A stretch of DNA of 64,000 nt from Flaveria trinervia (GCA_025506515.1 CM046443.1:43796649-43860648), one strand, 5' to 3'. Positions 23,901 through 34,263 are shown, numbered from the stretch's first letter. Numbers and translations are program-made. Notes: generated by a model not told the origin, from the letters alone.

Positions 23901-24315
23901 TTTGGGAGAAGATTAGTAAATGGCAGTGTAAGAAGCAGACATCGGTTGCATTGTCAACTGTGAAGCCGAATATGTTGCTGCTGCAAGTTGTTGTTCACAA
24001 ATCATTTGGATTCAACAGCAAATGCGGGATTACGGTTTAAAATTCTCTCTACTCCTATTTTGTTGATAACTCTGCTGCAATTGCAGTAACCAAAAATCTG
24101 GTTCAACATCCTAAGACCAAAACACATCGGTATAAATACCACTTCATAAGAGACTGTTTTGAAAAGAATTAATTGATGTGGTTAAAATTAATACTGATTT
24201 TCAACGCGCTGACCTCTATACTAAAGCCTTTGATAAACCACGTTTTCAATATTTGCTAGAGGTCAACGGCGTTAAAAAGAAAAGTGAGGTAATTCCTGAT
24301 GAGAATAATGTGTAG
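20941..24315 (+). pseudogene. SireA2 pol (protease, integrase, RT, RNase H; frameshifted)
   Basis: The first in-frame ATG is at 20941, 16 bases after the gag stop and in another frame. The protease active site DSGAS is at 20985-20999. Integrase is at about 21397-22098: HMDLFGPVSTRS gives the first Asp, RSDNGTEF the second, GVAERKNRSLIE the Glu. A Ser/Glu-rich connection follows (22340-22700). RT has FLAYASYMKIKVYQLDVKSA (about 23057) and the box YVDD at 23352-23363. RNase H starts near 23800 (VYSDSDYGG). The stop TAG is at 24313-24315. Breaks occur near 21046, 21130, 21375, 22040, 22330, 22915, 22975, 23160 and 23925. All catalytic motifs are present, so the damage is chiefly indels. Confidence 0.88.
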
Positions 24316-24449
24316 TCCGATGTAGTTTCGTTAAAGTTTATTTATTTTATGTTCTCGTTTTTTTTTTTTCTTTTTGTCTATATTTAAACTCATGTTATTT
24401 GCTGTTATTAAAATCAAAAATAATTAAATCCTCAATGATTTTAGTATTA

Positions 24450-24512
24450 GGGGGGGAGAATATGTCAGCAAGTTAACATTAAAAAAAAATGAGGGAGAAG
24501 GGGGAACTAGCT
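24450..24512 (+). other. Internal polypurine tracts downstream of pol
   Basis: TATTAGGGGGGGAGAATATG (about 24445-24464) is followed by a second purine run GAGGGAGAAGGGGGAA (24491-24506). SireA3 has GTATTTTAGGAGGAGAATAG at the same relative place (40117-40136, minus). Extra polypurine tracts after pol are known in Sireviruses and may prime additional plus strands. Confidence 0.6.
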
Positions 24513-25024
24513 GAAATGAGTAGATTGTGTCTAATACCGATTCAATTCCTCTGGAATATGATAGTACACAGGAACAAATCAAGAGGGACTCTAAATTTAA
24601 GTTTTGAAAAGATGCAAAAGTTCAAAGTATAAGTCTGTGTAGTCTAAGCAATATAAAAGGGGAAGATGATAGAAAACTGGCAACTCCTAAGGTGACACAA
24701 AGAAAGTAGACTTAGAGGCTGCTAGACCACAAATGATATGTTGGTAGATTCAACACAATAGACAATTAGACCTGATTGGTGATCTCAAGATCAAACTAAG
24801 TTGTTCAACTGACTGTGGGCTTCCATCTTATCACTAGTTAACACAATCAAATATATTCCAATAAGGGGTATGAGCATTTAAATGCCACAAAAGTGTGCGG
24901 ATGACCATAATTAGAGCAAAGCTAAAAAAATGAAAGACAAATGCAATAAAGCTAATGACGTATGTTGTTGGTGCATATGGTGTCAAATAAAATAAGCTGC
25001 TCTAACAAGGAGATAGGTTGTGTG

Positions 25025-25131
25025 CCTCTCTGCTGTGCGATGGCACTGACCTGAGGATAAGCATAACCTAGATATTCTAGAATTCACTGTTGTTTGCCGC
25101 CTCTCTACTGTGCGGTGGCACTGACCTGAGG
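25025..25131 (+). ncRNA. Paired conserved stem-loops in SireA2 spacer
   Basis: Two 32 nt units at 25025-25056 and 25100-25131 share the fold CCUC - 6 nt - GUGC - 4 nt loop (GAUG or GGUG) - GCAC - 6 nt - GAGG. They start 75 nt apart. SireA3 has the same two units with the same 75 nt offset (39467-39498 and 39542-39573 on the minus strand). Conservation of fold, linker and spacing in a stretch without an open frame points to an RNA-level role, for example packaging, splicing control or export. The role is inferred; the repeat and fold are seen. Confidence 0.55.
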
Positions 25132-25840
25132 ACAGGCTTCTCTTTGAAAGCTCTAAGAATAGTCTCTTCTTGTAATAATACCCGTAGACCGCTCAAAACC
25201 TCTGAGGAATGTTGATTACCATATAAGTGTGGGACCACAAATGTTAGCTGAAATAATGAAACCTAAATCAGTCACCAGTCTGCGTCAAAAGTCTGTGTAT
25301 GGATTTAAGTGGACAAACATACTGACAATCTTAGTGGCTACATTCTCAAGAGTTCAAATCAATGTGAAAATCTAAGAGTTTAGTATGATTTCCTTAAGTT
25401 GCTAACGACTCTGGATGAACACCGAGAATTTAAGCATCAAAAAGTTTTAATCCCAAGTCCCAAATGATTTGATGTTCCTGTATGATTCCAAAATTGGTTT
25501 GGTCCAGATATGATCATCTAAGTTGAAGCTGTCTACTCCTAATCAAATCCCTTAGATTTCCATCTTAGGGTTTTATCTCTCACAAAAAGTCAAAAAATAA
25601 ACTTTAGTTGTGTAGTTAGTTTAAGTTTCTATGTTAATCTTTTAATTTGTGTGTCTGTCGGACTACATCAGGGAAATCAGAAGGAATTAACTTACCTAAA
25701 AGGGTCATGTCTGAGATGGCCACATGTTTTTCAAAGTCTAAAAAGTCACGTCTGAAGTGACTGAATTGGTTAAGAGCTTATAATGTCTATTTCAAAAGGT
25801 TAAAATGTTCAAAAGTGGCAGAAAATCTACCGAATGATCC

Positions 25841-25989
25841 CATTCGCACGATTGGACCATGAATATGGACCAACCATGCGAATGGATCCCATTCGCACGA
25901 TTGGACCATGAATATGGACCAACCATGCGAATGGATCCCATTCGCACGATTGGCCATGAATATGGACCAACATGCGAATGGATCCCATT
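25841..25989 (+). repeat. 49 bp tandem repeat in SireA2
   Basis: Units begin CATTCGCACGATTGG at 25841, 25890, 25939 and 25986. The period is 49, 49 and 47 bp. Each unit contains TTCGCACGA and its partial inverse GCGAATGG, so every unit can fold. It lies upstream of the accessory-gene promoter and is not seen at the same place in SireA3. Confidence 0.85.
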
Positions 25990-26039
25990 CGCACGACTGG
26001 ACATGAAATTGAGCCATTCGACCGGATGAAAGGGTGCGA

Positions 26040-26241
26040 ATAAGTCAGTCAACCGACTGAGACTTAGTCGGTTAATTGAGATGCGAATAAAGGAGACCGA
26101 ATGAGTCAGTCGACCGACTGAGACTCAGTCGGCCGACTGAAAGCGACCGACTGGACCAATCGCACGACTGAACCTCAGTCGCCCGAATGAACTGTGCGAA
26201 TGAGGCCAGTCGGCCGATTGAAATTAGGGTCAGTATTTAAA
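26040..26241 (+). promoter_or_regulatory. Internal promoter of the SireA2 accessory gene
   Basis: A run of palindromes (perfect TCAGTCGGCCGACTGA at 26125-26140, near-perfect CAGTCGACCGACTG at 26106-26119, and several half-degenerate copies to 26220) leads to TATTTAAA at 26234-26241. This is followed by C/A-rich leader sequence with no ATG before the intron donor at 26381/26382. The order palindromes, TATA, leader repeats that of the LTR. SireA3 has the matching layout with TATAAATA. Promoter activity is inferred. Confidence 0.6.
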
Positions 26242-26381
26242 GGGCCTCAGTCGATCGCATCTCACTCATCACTCCCAATCGCACCCCAAATCGCTCTCTT
26301 TACCGTTACTCTGCCAAAATCTCTAGAGACAGTTGTTCACATTGCAATTCATCTTCTGACTTTCGATTGACAAGAATCAAG

Positions 26382-26967
26382 GTACATTGCCGTTCAATCT
26401 TGTAGAAATCAGAAGATTTTAAGTCCAAATTGGGTTATTCGAATGAAACCTTGATCGGACTGAAAAATGCCCTAATAACCTACATAAACTAAGCTAAACG
26501 TTAAAATCAAGTTTGCTAGGTCATTAGTGACGAGATGGCGACTCAAATGAACTTGATATAGAGGTTTAAAACAAAAGATTGGTGAAACTGAAAATGTGAA
26601 TCGCACAGTGGGTCTTCATGCGAATGGACAGCAAGATGAACTTCAGTCGCACGACTGAAGGCCCAAACTGCCCATACGCATGGCTGAACCATGCGTATGA
26701 AGTTCAGTCGCATGACTGAGGTACCGCATGAAGGTATATGCGTAGAAGCCCAATCGCACACACTGAGATACGTATGGGGTCAATCGCACGACTGAACCCC
26801 ATTCGGACCATTCAATCGTACGACTGAACCCCTTTCGCACGGTTCAATCGCACTGTTGAACTCAGTCGCACAACTTCAATCGCATGACAGAAAGATGTTC
26901 TTCAAGCTTAATGAGTTCATGACTTTCTTATTAAATGGTACTAATGTTTACTATCTTTGTGTAACAG
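26382..26967 (+). other. Predicted 5'-UTR intron of the SireA2 accessory gene
   Basis: The donor is CAAG/GTACATTGCCGTTCAATC. The acceptor TTTGTGTAACAG abuts the ATG at 26968. SireA3 has donor ACAG/GTACAATGCGTTCAATC and acceptor TTTTGTAATAG at the ATG (37690). Both splice sites are conserved, while the 560-590 nt between are poorly conserved and hold further palindromes. The intron is inferred from GT-AG signals and comparison. Confidence 0.55.
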
Positions 26968-29900
26968 ATGGCGAGTAGATGGACAATGAGCACTAAGCAT
27001 AATATATGTGCTCATCTGGACTTACATCCAGAAATGCTGCAGAATTCTCTGGCATTATCACGTTTCTACTAAGATCACGGATTGCGCATGCCATCTCTAC
27101 CCCTTGCACCCCACCGATCCATTCAACAAGCCTTCTGGGAAGGCGCTACAGTTGATAGATCATCGGATCCTCACTGCATAAGAAGTTCCATATTTGGCGA
27201 GGATATTACAGTTTCTGAGGAACTTACGGGTTGTACTTCAATTGGGGGATGACGGTGACTGCCCAACCCGTCTACACCCCCTCACTGTCAGAGGATGTTT
27301 TCTCAGAGCCAAATACTCTGGGGACATCAATTCAGGGGTACTCAACAAGAGTAACCTCTGTCCTCAGTTTAAGTACCTTGCACACGTGCTGCTCAAGTGC
27401 ATGGCTTCAAGAAAAGGTGGGTTTGATGAGCTATCGGATCAAATGCAAAACGCATACGTTGCGTTGGTGCTGAACCATCCGTTCAGCTTCTCTAAGATGA
27501 TCTTCACCTATCTGGTGGAGAACATCGAGGGGAAAGGAAAGGAAGCCTTCTGTATGTACCCACGGTTTATGCAAATGATAATAGATCAGAAGCTTCCTTC
27601 CCTGCCAAAAGAACAGGAGGATTCGGTGGTATTGGAGGTAATGGATGACACCACCCTGGGAAGGATGAAAGTATACCGGGGAAAGCCAGTGAAGCCTCCG
27701 GTCAGGAGGTTGTTCGGTCATCTTGCCAGAGAAGACTATGTAGTGCCGGAAAGGAGGAAGTGGCGTCACGAGGACAGTGACTCTGAGGTGGAACAGATAG
27801 CCCTACCCACTCTTGACTCAGATGAGGATGACAGTGGGGATGCTGCTATTCCACCAGAGGCACTGTGTCTGACTCTGTTCCCCCTGTGTCTGTCTCATCT
27901 GCTGAAGTAACTGAGTCAGCAGGATTTCATCAAGATTTTGTTCTTAACGAGGAGGATGAGGATGAATCTGATGAGGAGCCACTGACCCGAACTGTGGGAA
28001 GGAAAGTTGTTCCCACAGAACATGGGTTAGGGTTGTTGGTGAACAACCGAGAGGCTCCGGAGATACAGAAACTGATCCAACTTATGCTCCGGGGTCCTCA
28101 GGCGGGATTGGAGGGGGAGCATCCACCTCGAAGGGAACGAGGAGAAAACGGATGGCTCAACCCCATGGCCAGAAAAAGAAGAAGCGTAGGGTAACCTTTA
28201 TCACTACCACATCCACCATACCTTCCACACACCACCTCCTTCAGACACACCATCCACCACCATACATTCCCCACAGCAACCGCAGACACCACCCGACCGA
28301 CCACCACAAGACAGATCCCAGCCACCACTACATCATTCACCCCACACTCACCACCACTATCATCCCGACCTGACCCGATATTCCACCACCACCACCACCA
28401 CTAGCCACCAAACCGAGCCCTCAGCCTATCCCTCACACACCTATAGATCTCCTCTACCTCCAATCGGGGTAGAGGAACAGCTGTCGCGTTAATAGAATGG
28501 TGTTGCGATTGCTGGCGGCTGATGAGGAAAAGACCACTCAGATCCGCCAGCTTACCGACCTGACTGCTGCACAATCGCATAAAATTGCAGAGCAGGATCG
28601 AGTAATTGAGGAGCAGGCCCAGCAATTGGCTGCTCAGAGCACTCAGATGGACCAACTCCGAGCTCAAAGTGTCGCAGCAGGTAAGCAAATAGAGGAGTTG
28701 GAAAAAGCTAAGAGGACCATTTTGCTAAAATTGAAAGGATCAAAGGAGGAACCTTTAAAGATAAGGGATGGAGACAGAGATAATGAAGATGATGATGATG
28801 ATGATGAGAATGAGAGTGATACTGATGAAGAGAAAACCGAAGAATGGTGTGAAGATGAAGACACTGAAGAGGAGAAGCAGCTGAATCTGTCTCAGCTCCA
28901 GGGCAAGAGAAGAGAACAAAGAACAGACAAGATCAGTCAGCTTCTGCTTCTGCACCTTCACGTGAAGAGTCTAGCATTCAGGATAAAAGTAAATAGTGGA
29001 TGTTTATGTATTTATTTACTTTTGTATTCTGTATTGAAAAACCATGTACTAAATGTTTATATTAAGTTAATGCATTTTGTTTGATATATTACTAATGATT
29101 TGAGTGTGAAATGTGTAAATCAAACAGATCCAAAGTACACAAGATGAGTTTGATATTGCTCCCCTTCAACAGGTCAAGTCTCAACTCACAATGATTCTTG
29201 ATCTGCAAGGGATTGTCAGAAGGTCAGTGAGTTATACCCCTGAAGAAGGTGAAATAATTCACGACCTATCTAACGAGCAACTGGCAGAGATGTTCAGACT
29301 CAATCCTGATGAAATTGTCAAGGATGCTCCAACAGTTGATTCAACCAGTGACGACGAACTAAATGACGTTGATGAAGTTGAGGTTGAAGATATTGCTGCT
29401 GAAGAGTACCCTCAGTACGCTGACAACGAGGGTAATGTGGTCCCCAATCTGGGTGAGTCCCTAGTCAGTGATATGTTTGAGGTACTAGACAAGATGGAGC
29501 AGGAAACAGGAAAGACCGAAGGAACCGCCCAAGCCTCAAATGATGACGTATACATTCGAAAGGCTGAGTGGGCTGAATGTTTTAAAGAAGTCAGAGCCCA
29601 ACGTGCTGCACCGAAGAGGGATGCCTACACCAAGTTCTACAGCGTCAAGAAACATCTTACGGTGTCAGGCAGGATTATAGCATGGGCATATTTTGATGAT
29701 CTTAACGTTTATGCCGTTAAGAGGGAAAAGGGCATAGAGTACTTTAGATTTCCACATGATCTAAAGACTCTACCAGGATTTGAGCTCAACCAGCTGGCCA
29801 AATTGAAGCTGTTGTATGCTGACCCGAGAAAGATGTCAGGCTGGTTTGAGGCTGCCCTAAAGAAAGAGTACCACACCAGGTGGATTAACTTCAGACCTCA

Positions 29901-30328
29901 ACAACCTACAAGGTATATTAGAAGGTCTGAGATGGATGCCATTACTGGAAAACCAAAGATTGTGTTGAAGTGGAGTCCTCCGCGCACTATGTCGAGAATC
30001 CCTCTCAGGAAATGCCACAGGACTTCACTCCACACTTCAAATGGTGGTACTATGATTGGAGAACTGCTGAAGCTGTCATAGTTCTGAACAAAGGGGACCA
30101 AATGGATACCATCAGGGTATTCGACCCAATGTGGCTAACCAACTTGTCTGCTAATGATGTCTATACATTATACAAGTGGCCACTGTTCTATGACACACAA
30201 GACATTGTACAAGCCCTCCAGTTCCAAAAGTTATACGACTTTGCTTCGCGTTTGATATTCACGCAGGAGTCACACAAGAGGACAAGTACAAGAAATATGA
30301 GGAGGTAATGAAGAAAACAAGACATTAG
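26968..30328 (+). pseudogene. SireA2 accessory gene (two coding exons; broken)
   Basis: Start ATG at 26968 (MASRWTMSTKHNICAHLD), also present in SireA3. Exon one, to 28988: a globular domain (27194-27910; KYLAHVLLKCMASRKGG, MYPRFMQMIIDQKLP), Asp/Glu tracts, a basic cluster RRKRMAQPHGQKKKKRR near 28133-28190, a Thr/Pro/His-rich linker, a ~90-residue heptad coiled coil (28497-28760, with IAEQDRVIEEQAQQLAAQ) and a second acidic tract. Exon two (29128-30328) carries AEWAECFKEVRAQR, YFRFPHDLKTLPGFELNQLA, KKEYHTRWINFR, VFDPMWLTNLS. No hydrophobic signal peptide or membrane helix is seen. Stops and shifts occur near 27062, 27230, 27900, 28090, 30015 and 30225. Known Sirevirus genes in this place are called env-like. 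The features here look nuclear or structural instead; function unknown. Confidence 0.75.
28989..29127 (+). other. Predicted second intron of the SireA2 accessory gene
   Basis: The donor is GATAAAA/GTAAAT and the acceptor AAATCAAACAG/ATCCAAAG, with TTACTAATGATT (branch-point consensus) about 35 bases before the acceptor. The intron is 139 bp and AT-rich. SireA3 has the matching intron (35492-35659). In SireA2 a 2 bp loss just after the acceptor puts exon two out of frame. Confidence 0.6.
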
Positions 30329-30342
30329 AGAGATCTAGGTCC

Positions 30343-30351
30343 AAGGGGGAG
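30343..30351 (+). other. Polypurine tract of SireA2
   Basis: AAGGGGGAG lies two bases before the 3' LTR start at 30354 and is identical to SireA1. Confidence 0.9.
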
Positions 30352-30353
30352 TT

Positions 30354-31055
30354 TGTTGATACATGTATGTCCCTAGATCATGATATGTGATGTAATAGAT
30401 CTTGTTTGGTATGATTAATGAAATGATATTGATAGTCTGTTAGTTATAATTTAATAGTTCATTAATGAGTCGTGACTGAATTGATTGGGTTTATGATTAT
30501 TTGAATGGTTGCACATTATTTATATTAATTAACTAAAACATTCAAACTTAACTTAATGAAGTTCCCATGCGAATGGCTCATGCGAATGAACCATACAATG
30601 AAGAACTTCACACGATTGACTCAGTCGCACGACTGAACCAGGAGACTGGATCAGTCGTACGACTGTAACATAAGATTGGCTCAGTCGCACGACTGAACAC
30701 TCAGTCGTACGAATGAATCAACCGCATGGTTCAATCGCACGACTGAACCAACTAATGGTTCAGTCGCACGATTGAATAGTGCCAACCTATAAATACAACT
30801 CAATTCGTGAAAAACAGAATACTCGATCAATTACGATTCCAGACGAACCCTAGCCGTCCAGAAACCTTCCAAATCGTTCTCCAAGTTCATAGAACACATT
30901 AGATCGATTCCTTATCGATTTCTAACGTTAGTTTCAATCCTTGATTGATTCTTCGTGTGTTCTCACTGATTGGATCGCCAATCAAATAGGATTCCGCACT
31001 ATTTGATCTGGTTTACACGTGCTCTAGGTATTTCGTCAAATACCAGGTCCTAACA
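30354..31055 (+). repeat. 3' LTR of SireA2 (702 bp)
   Basis: It begins TGTTGATACA and ends GGTCCTAACA, then AAGTC. Compared with the 5' LTR it differs by scattered substitutions and small indels only. Palindromes lie at 30630-30775 (perfect CAGTCGTACGACTG at 30652-30665), with the TATA box at 30788-30795. Confidence 0.93.
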
Positions 31056-31060
31056 AAGTC

Positions 31061-31340
31061 AATGCAGATGAGAAGAACTGCGGATGAAGTAAGTTTTGCA
31101 AATGAACAAAGCGGATGATTAGTGTTTCACGCTGAATGAACAAATGCGAATGAACATTGACAAATGCAATGAACATTGACAAATGCGAATGAACATTTGA
31201 CAAAGCTCATGGTAAAGTCCAATGCGGATGAACAAATGCGGATGAACATTGACAAAGCGGATGAGTAAAAGTCATGCGATAGACAAATGCAGATGAACAT
31301 TGACAACTGTGGATGTAAGTCAAGTGGATGAACAAAAGGG
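31061..31340 (+). repeat. GCGGATGAAC minisatellite in the solo LTR (continued from 16838)
   Basis: Imperfect copies of AATGCGGATGAACATTGAC and shorter forms recur through this stretch and on the other side of SireA2 (16838-16907). SireA2 inserted inside the array. Confidence 0.8.
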
Positions 31341-31731
31341 AACGCTGATGAACACTTAGAATATTTTCTGACTTTTTGGGGAAAAAGTGAAATTTAGGCT
31401 TTGACTTAGGAGGTTCCCAGGGGTTCATGTAAGCTGACTTTTGAGGTCATAGATGTTGTGATGGGTATTTCATGATGATGATATGATGTATGATTGATGC
31501 TTATGCATGATGGTTGTATGATGTATCTTATGTATGCATGATGATGCCCTGTATGGTGATGATGTATGTTTGGGTTTCCTTTTTATGCATGATTATTTTC
31601 CTGTGGCTTTACATTGAATGTTAATGAATGAAATGAAAGTACTCTGTAACGTAAAGTGGAAGATAATGAAAAGAGGAACGAAATGAATGAATGCATGCCT
31701 TAATGAATGAATCAAAGTATGAAAGGCTTGC

Positions 31732-31935
31732 AAGCATATGTATGGAGGTTCACACCCAATGAAATGTGTTAGCTTAACCGTGTGCGGGTTAGCTACCTAG
31801 AAGGATGCACACTGGGGCTTGATCTGTGTGATTAAGCATATGTATGGATGTTCACACCCAATGAGGGGTGTGAGCTCAACTGTGTGCGGGTTAAATACCC
31901 CATGAGGATGCACACAGTGGTCCAATCTTTGTGAT
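31732..31935 (+). repeat. 102 bp tandem duplication in the solo LTR
   Basis: Two copies start AAGCATATGTATGGA at 31732 and 31834. Each contains TTCACACCCAATGA, GTGTGCGGGTTA and AGGATGCACAC. The block is absent from the Tekay1 3' LTR and explains part of the length difference. Confidence 0.85.
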
Positions 31936-32537
31936 TGACCATATCTATGGGACCCTTGCCGCTTACCCTAAGTACTGGAGTCAGCTTCGTGCATAGTGTT
32001 CGGGGTCTATGAAAGACCTCAGGCCCAGTACCGGCTTTATGTATGACGGTGGGGTGAAGCACATGGCATTGGTCTGAATTACAATAAAGATTTAATGGTG
32101 TATGTACGGAATAAACGAACGAATGATGAAGATAATAATGATATTATCTATGTGTATGTATAATGCATGATCATGTATGATTGTAAAGGATGGTTTTAAA
32201 TGAAAGATAATGTATGTTTTATTTTAAAACTAGAACTCACTCAGCAACGCTAACTTTTTATGCATTTTCCAGTTGGCAGGTGAAGTTGCTGAGGATGGCA
32301 CGGGGCGGCTACTTGGCTCTTTTGGATGGAATTCTTTTGTTTAATGTTTTTGCATTGTAATGTGAACAAATGAAATTGTGTAACGAATGTTGTATTATTT
32401 TGCAAAAGCATTTTTAATGAAAATGTAGTTTTTCATGTTTCCGCTGCAACGTTATTTCAAGTTAATGTAATTATATATGTTTTATGTGCAATGATTGTCC
32501 AGTTGTGAGCATCTCGAGGACGGGGCCTTACAGTCCA

Positions 32538-33521
32538 CCTCAGCATCTAGTTGACCAATAGCCTTACCTGCTAGCCTCTGTATATATAGTCTTGATCTTA
32601 GTTTGAACTCTTCAAGCACCCTCTCTTGAATCCTATCTGCTAACCTTGCAGCTTGTCTGTGTTGGCTTGGGTTGACAAGTGGAAGTTCAATCTGATATGT
32701 ACTCTCATAGAACCTCAGGTTTGAGAAGTTAAAGATTTCTAGTTGTCCCTAAGATCTTGAGATTACCAGAGCACTCCTATCAGTGTCATACCTCCATCCC
32801 ATAATTCGATTCTCAGAGTGTTGAGATGGAGTAGGCATAGCTCTGGGTATTCCCTCCTCAAATAGATGTTGAATGAGTGAGTCCATATCAATTTGAACTT
32901 GAGGTTGGACAACTGGAAGTGAGGTTGTTGAATTCTCTATGTCCATACCTTGTGAAGAACTCCCAGGTTATGTGATTGCTGAGACTTTCTCCCCCCTTTT
33001 TGGTAGCATCACCCACTTGCATTGGTGAGCTAGGAGTTAGGTCTATCACATCCACATGTTCTTGGGTTCCTAGATGAGTTCTTCTTAAAGGTTTCCTAGC
33101 TATTTGTTCCTTGATATAAGAAACCTCAAGTTGCTGGTCATTGACTATGTTTTGTAGGGTAGTCGCTTGAAATTCTAAGTGGCTAACCTTTGAGACTAAC
33201 TAGGTGCAAGTTTCAGAATTTTTTTGCACTTTTAGACTCAAGTTCCCCTCATCTTCTTCAGAAGAATCATGGGATGAGAGAATGGGAACCCAGTCTTCTC
33301 TCTCACCACAAGCATAGTGTTCTTGGCTACTGGATTTCTCTTGCTCACTAACAACTTCAAGTGAAGTATGAGTGGGTTGAGTTGCAATGGTTGAGGTCCT
33401 AGTGATGTAATCACTTGCAGAAGTGAGAGCCTCTTTTATATAGACCTCCTAAACAGGTTCAGGGTGATCCACCTTAGTAATGGGTGAATGATGTGGGTTA
33501 TGCATGGGGAGGTAGTAGTAC
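32538..33521 (-). pseudogene. SireB accessory gene, middle third (broken)
   Basis: Minus-strand sequence between the solo LTR and SireA3. A piece at 32749-32946 reads MDIENSTTSLPVVQPQ and MDSLIQHLFEEGIPRAM. Other frames are Ser/Thr/Gln- and Glu-rich with heptad-like leucines (about 33100-33250). It belongs between 54137 and 16121 of the same gene. No domain is recognised, and stops are present. Confidence 0.5.
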
Positions 33522-34263
33522 TGTTAGGATCTGGTATTTGACAAACACCAACTGATTAACGTGTTAAACCAAACCAAATAGTGCGGAATCCTATTTGATT
33601 GGTGATCCAATCAGTGAGAACGCACGTAGAAACAATAACGTATTGAATCTAACGTCAAGAATCGATTGTGAGTTAATCTACAGCGTTCTATGAACTTGGA
33701 GTACAAACTTAGAGGCTTCTGGACGGCTAGGGTACGTCTGGAGTCGAAGTGGATTCAATGCTTATGTTTTTCCACAAATTAGGTGGTATTTATAGGTAAG
33801 GGTTGCTCATTCGGGCGACTGAACCATTAGCATGGTTCATTCGTGCGATTGAGCCATGCAGTTGATCCATTCGCACAACTGAGTGTTCAGTCGTGCGACT
33901 GAGTCAGACGCATGAAGTTGTTCAGGCGTATGAACTATTTAGATGCATGGACACTCAGTCGCATGGTCATTCGGATGCATGACCACTGTTGGGCGCATGG
34001 TCCAGTCGGATGCATGAAAACTTCACTTCACCAAGTTTGAGTGTATTCAATATTATAACATTATGCATAACACTTCAAACAATCACAAACCTATATAATC
34101 AAGTCAATATGCATTAAAAAATTCATTAATGAAATATTAAACATTATAGACACAACCAAACATTTGTATTTCATTAAGTACCCGTACAATTACAATTACA
34201 TAAGTGTAAGACAATACAAAGATATTACATTAAGCTCAGAAACTAGGGACACATGTATCAACA
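33522..34263 (-). repeat. 3' LTR of SireA3 (742 bp)
   Basis: The plus strand reads TGTTAGGATCTGG to ATGTATCAACA, the reverse of the SireA2 LTR. It contains TCAGTCGTGCGACTGA at 33886-33901 and TATA (TATAAATA on the minus strand) at 33787-33794. AGTAC precedes it. Confidence 0.92.

Larger units (their letters stand above)
24316..26233 (+). other. SireA2 pol-accessory spacer (non-coding, conserved with SireA3)
   Basis: There are 1.9 kb without an open frame. It contains a second polypurine tract (24450-24462), the paired hairpins (25025-25131), GTCAC..GTGAC inverted repeats (25700-25765), a 49 bp tandem repeat (25841-25989) and the palindrome-rich promoter (26040-26241). Several parts match SireA3 38398-40287, so the spacer is a conserved part of the element and not random filler. 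Confidence 0.7.
16908..31055 (+). mobile_element. SireA2: structurally complete Sirevirus (14.1 kb)
   Basis: LTRs 16908-17617 and 30354-31055 are about 97 percent alike by eye and flanked by AAGTC. Inside are the tRNA-Met primer site, leader, gag (18112-20924), pol (20941-24315), a 1.9 kb spacer with a second polypurine tract and paired hairpins, an accessory transcription unit (26234-30328) and AAGGGGGAG before the 3' LTR. The layout is that of the Sirevirus lineage of copia. It is young by LTR similarity, yet gag, pol and the accessory gene all have frameshifts, so autonomy is lost or the assembly contains indel errors. Confidence 0.93.
16127..32532 (+). repeat. Tekay-type solo LTR, interrupted by SireA2
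   Basis: Outside SireA2 the sequence (16127-16907 plus 31061-32532, about 2253 bp) is one plus-oriented LTR homologous to 1843-3439. It starts TGTAACACC, ends GGGGCCTTACA and is flanked by GTCCA on both sides with no internal gypsy sequence. It is therefore a solo LTR left by recombination between the two LTRs of a full element. Homologous landmarks are the CT-rich leader, the GCGGATGA minisatellite, GAACTCACTCAGCAACGCTA, and CCAGTTGGCAGGTGA near 32270. Confidence 0.9.

Noticed and set aside
25787..26052. Two minus-strand open frames with repeated RANGIHSH words
   Set aside because: They are translations of the 49 bp tandem repeat on the wrong strand, with no coding support.
31732..31935. 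Direct repeats considered as a CRISPR-like array
   Set aside because: Only two copies of 102 bp in a plant LTR, no spacers and no cas genes.
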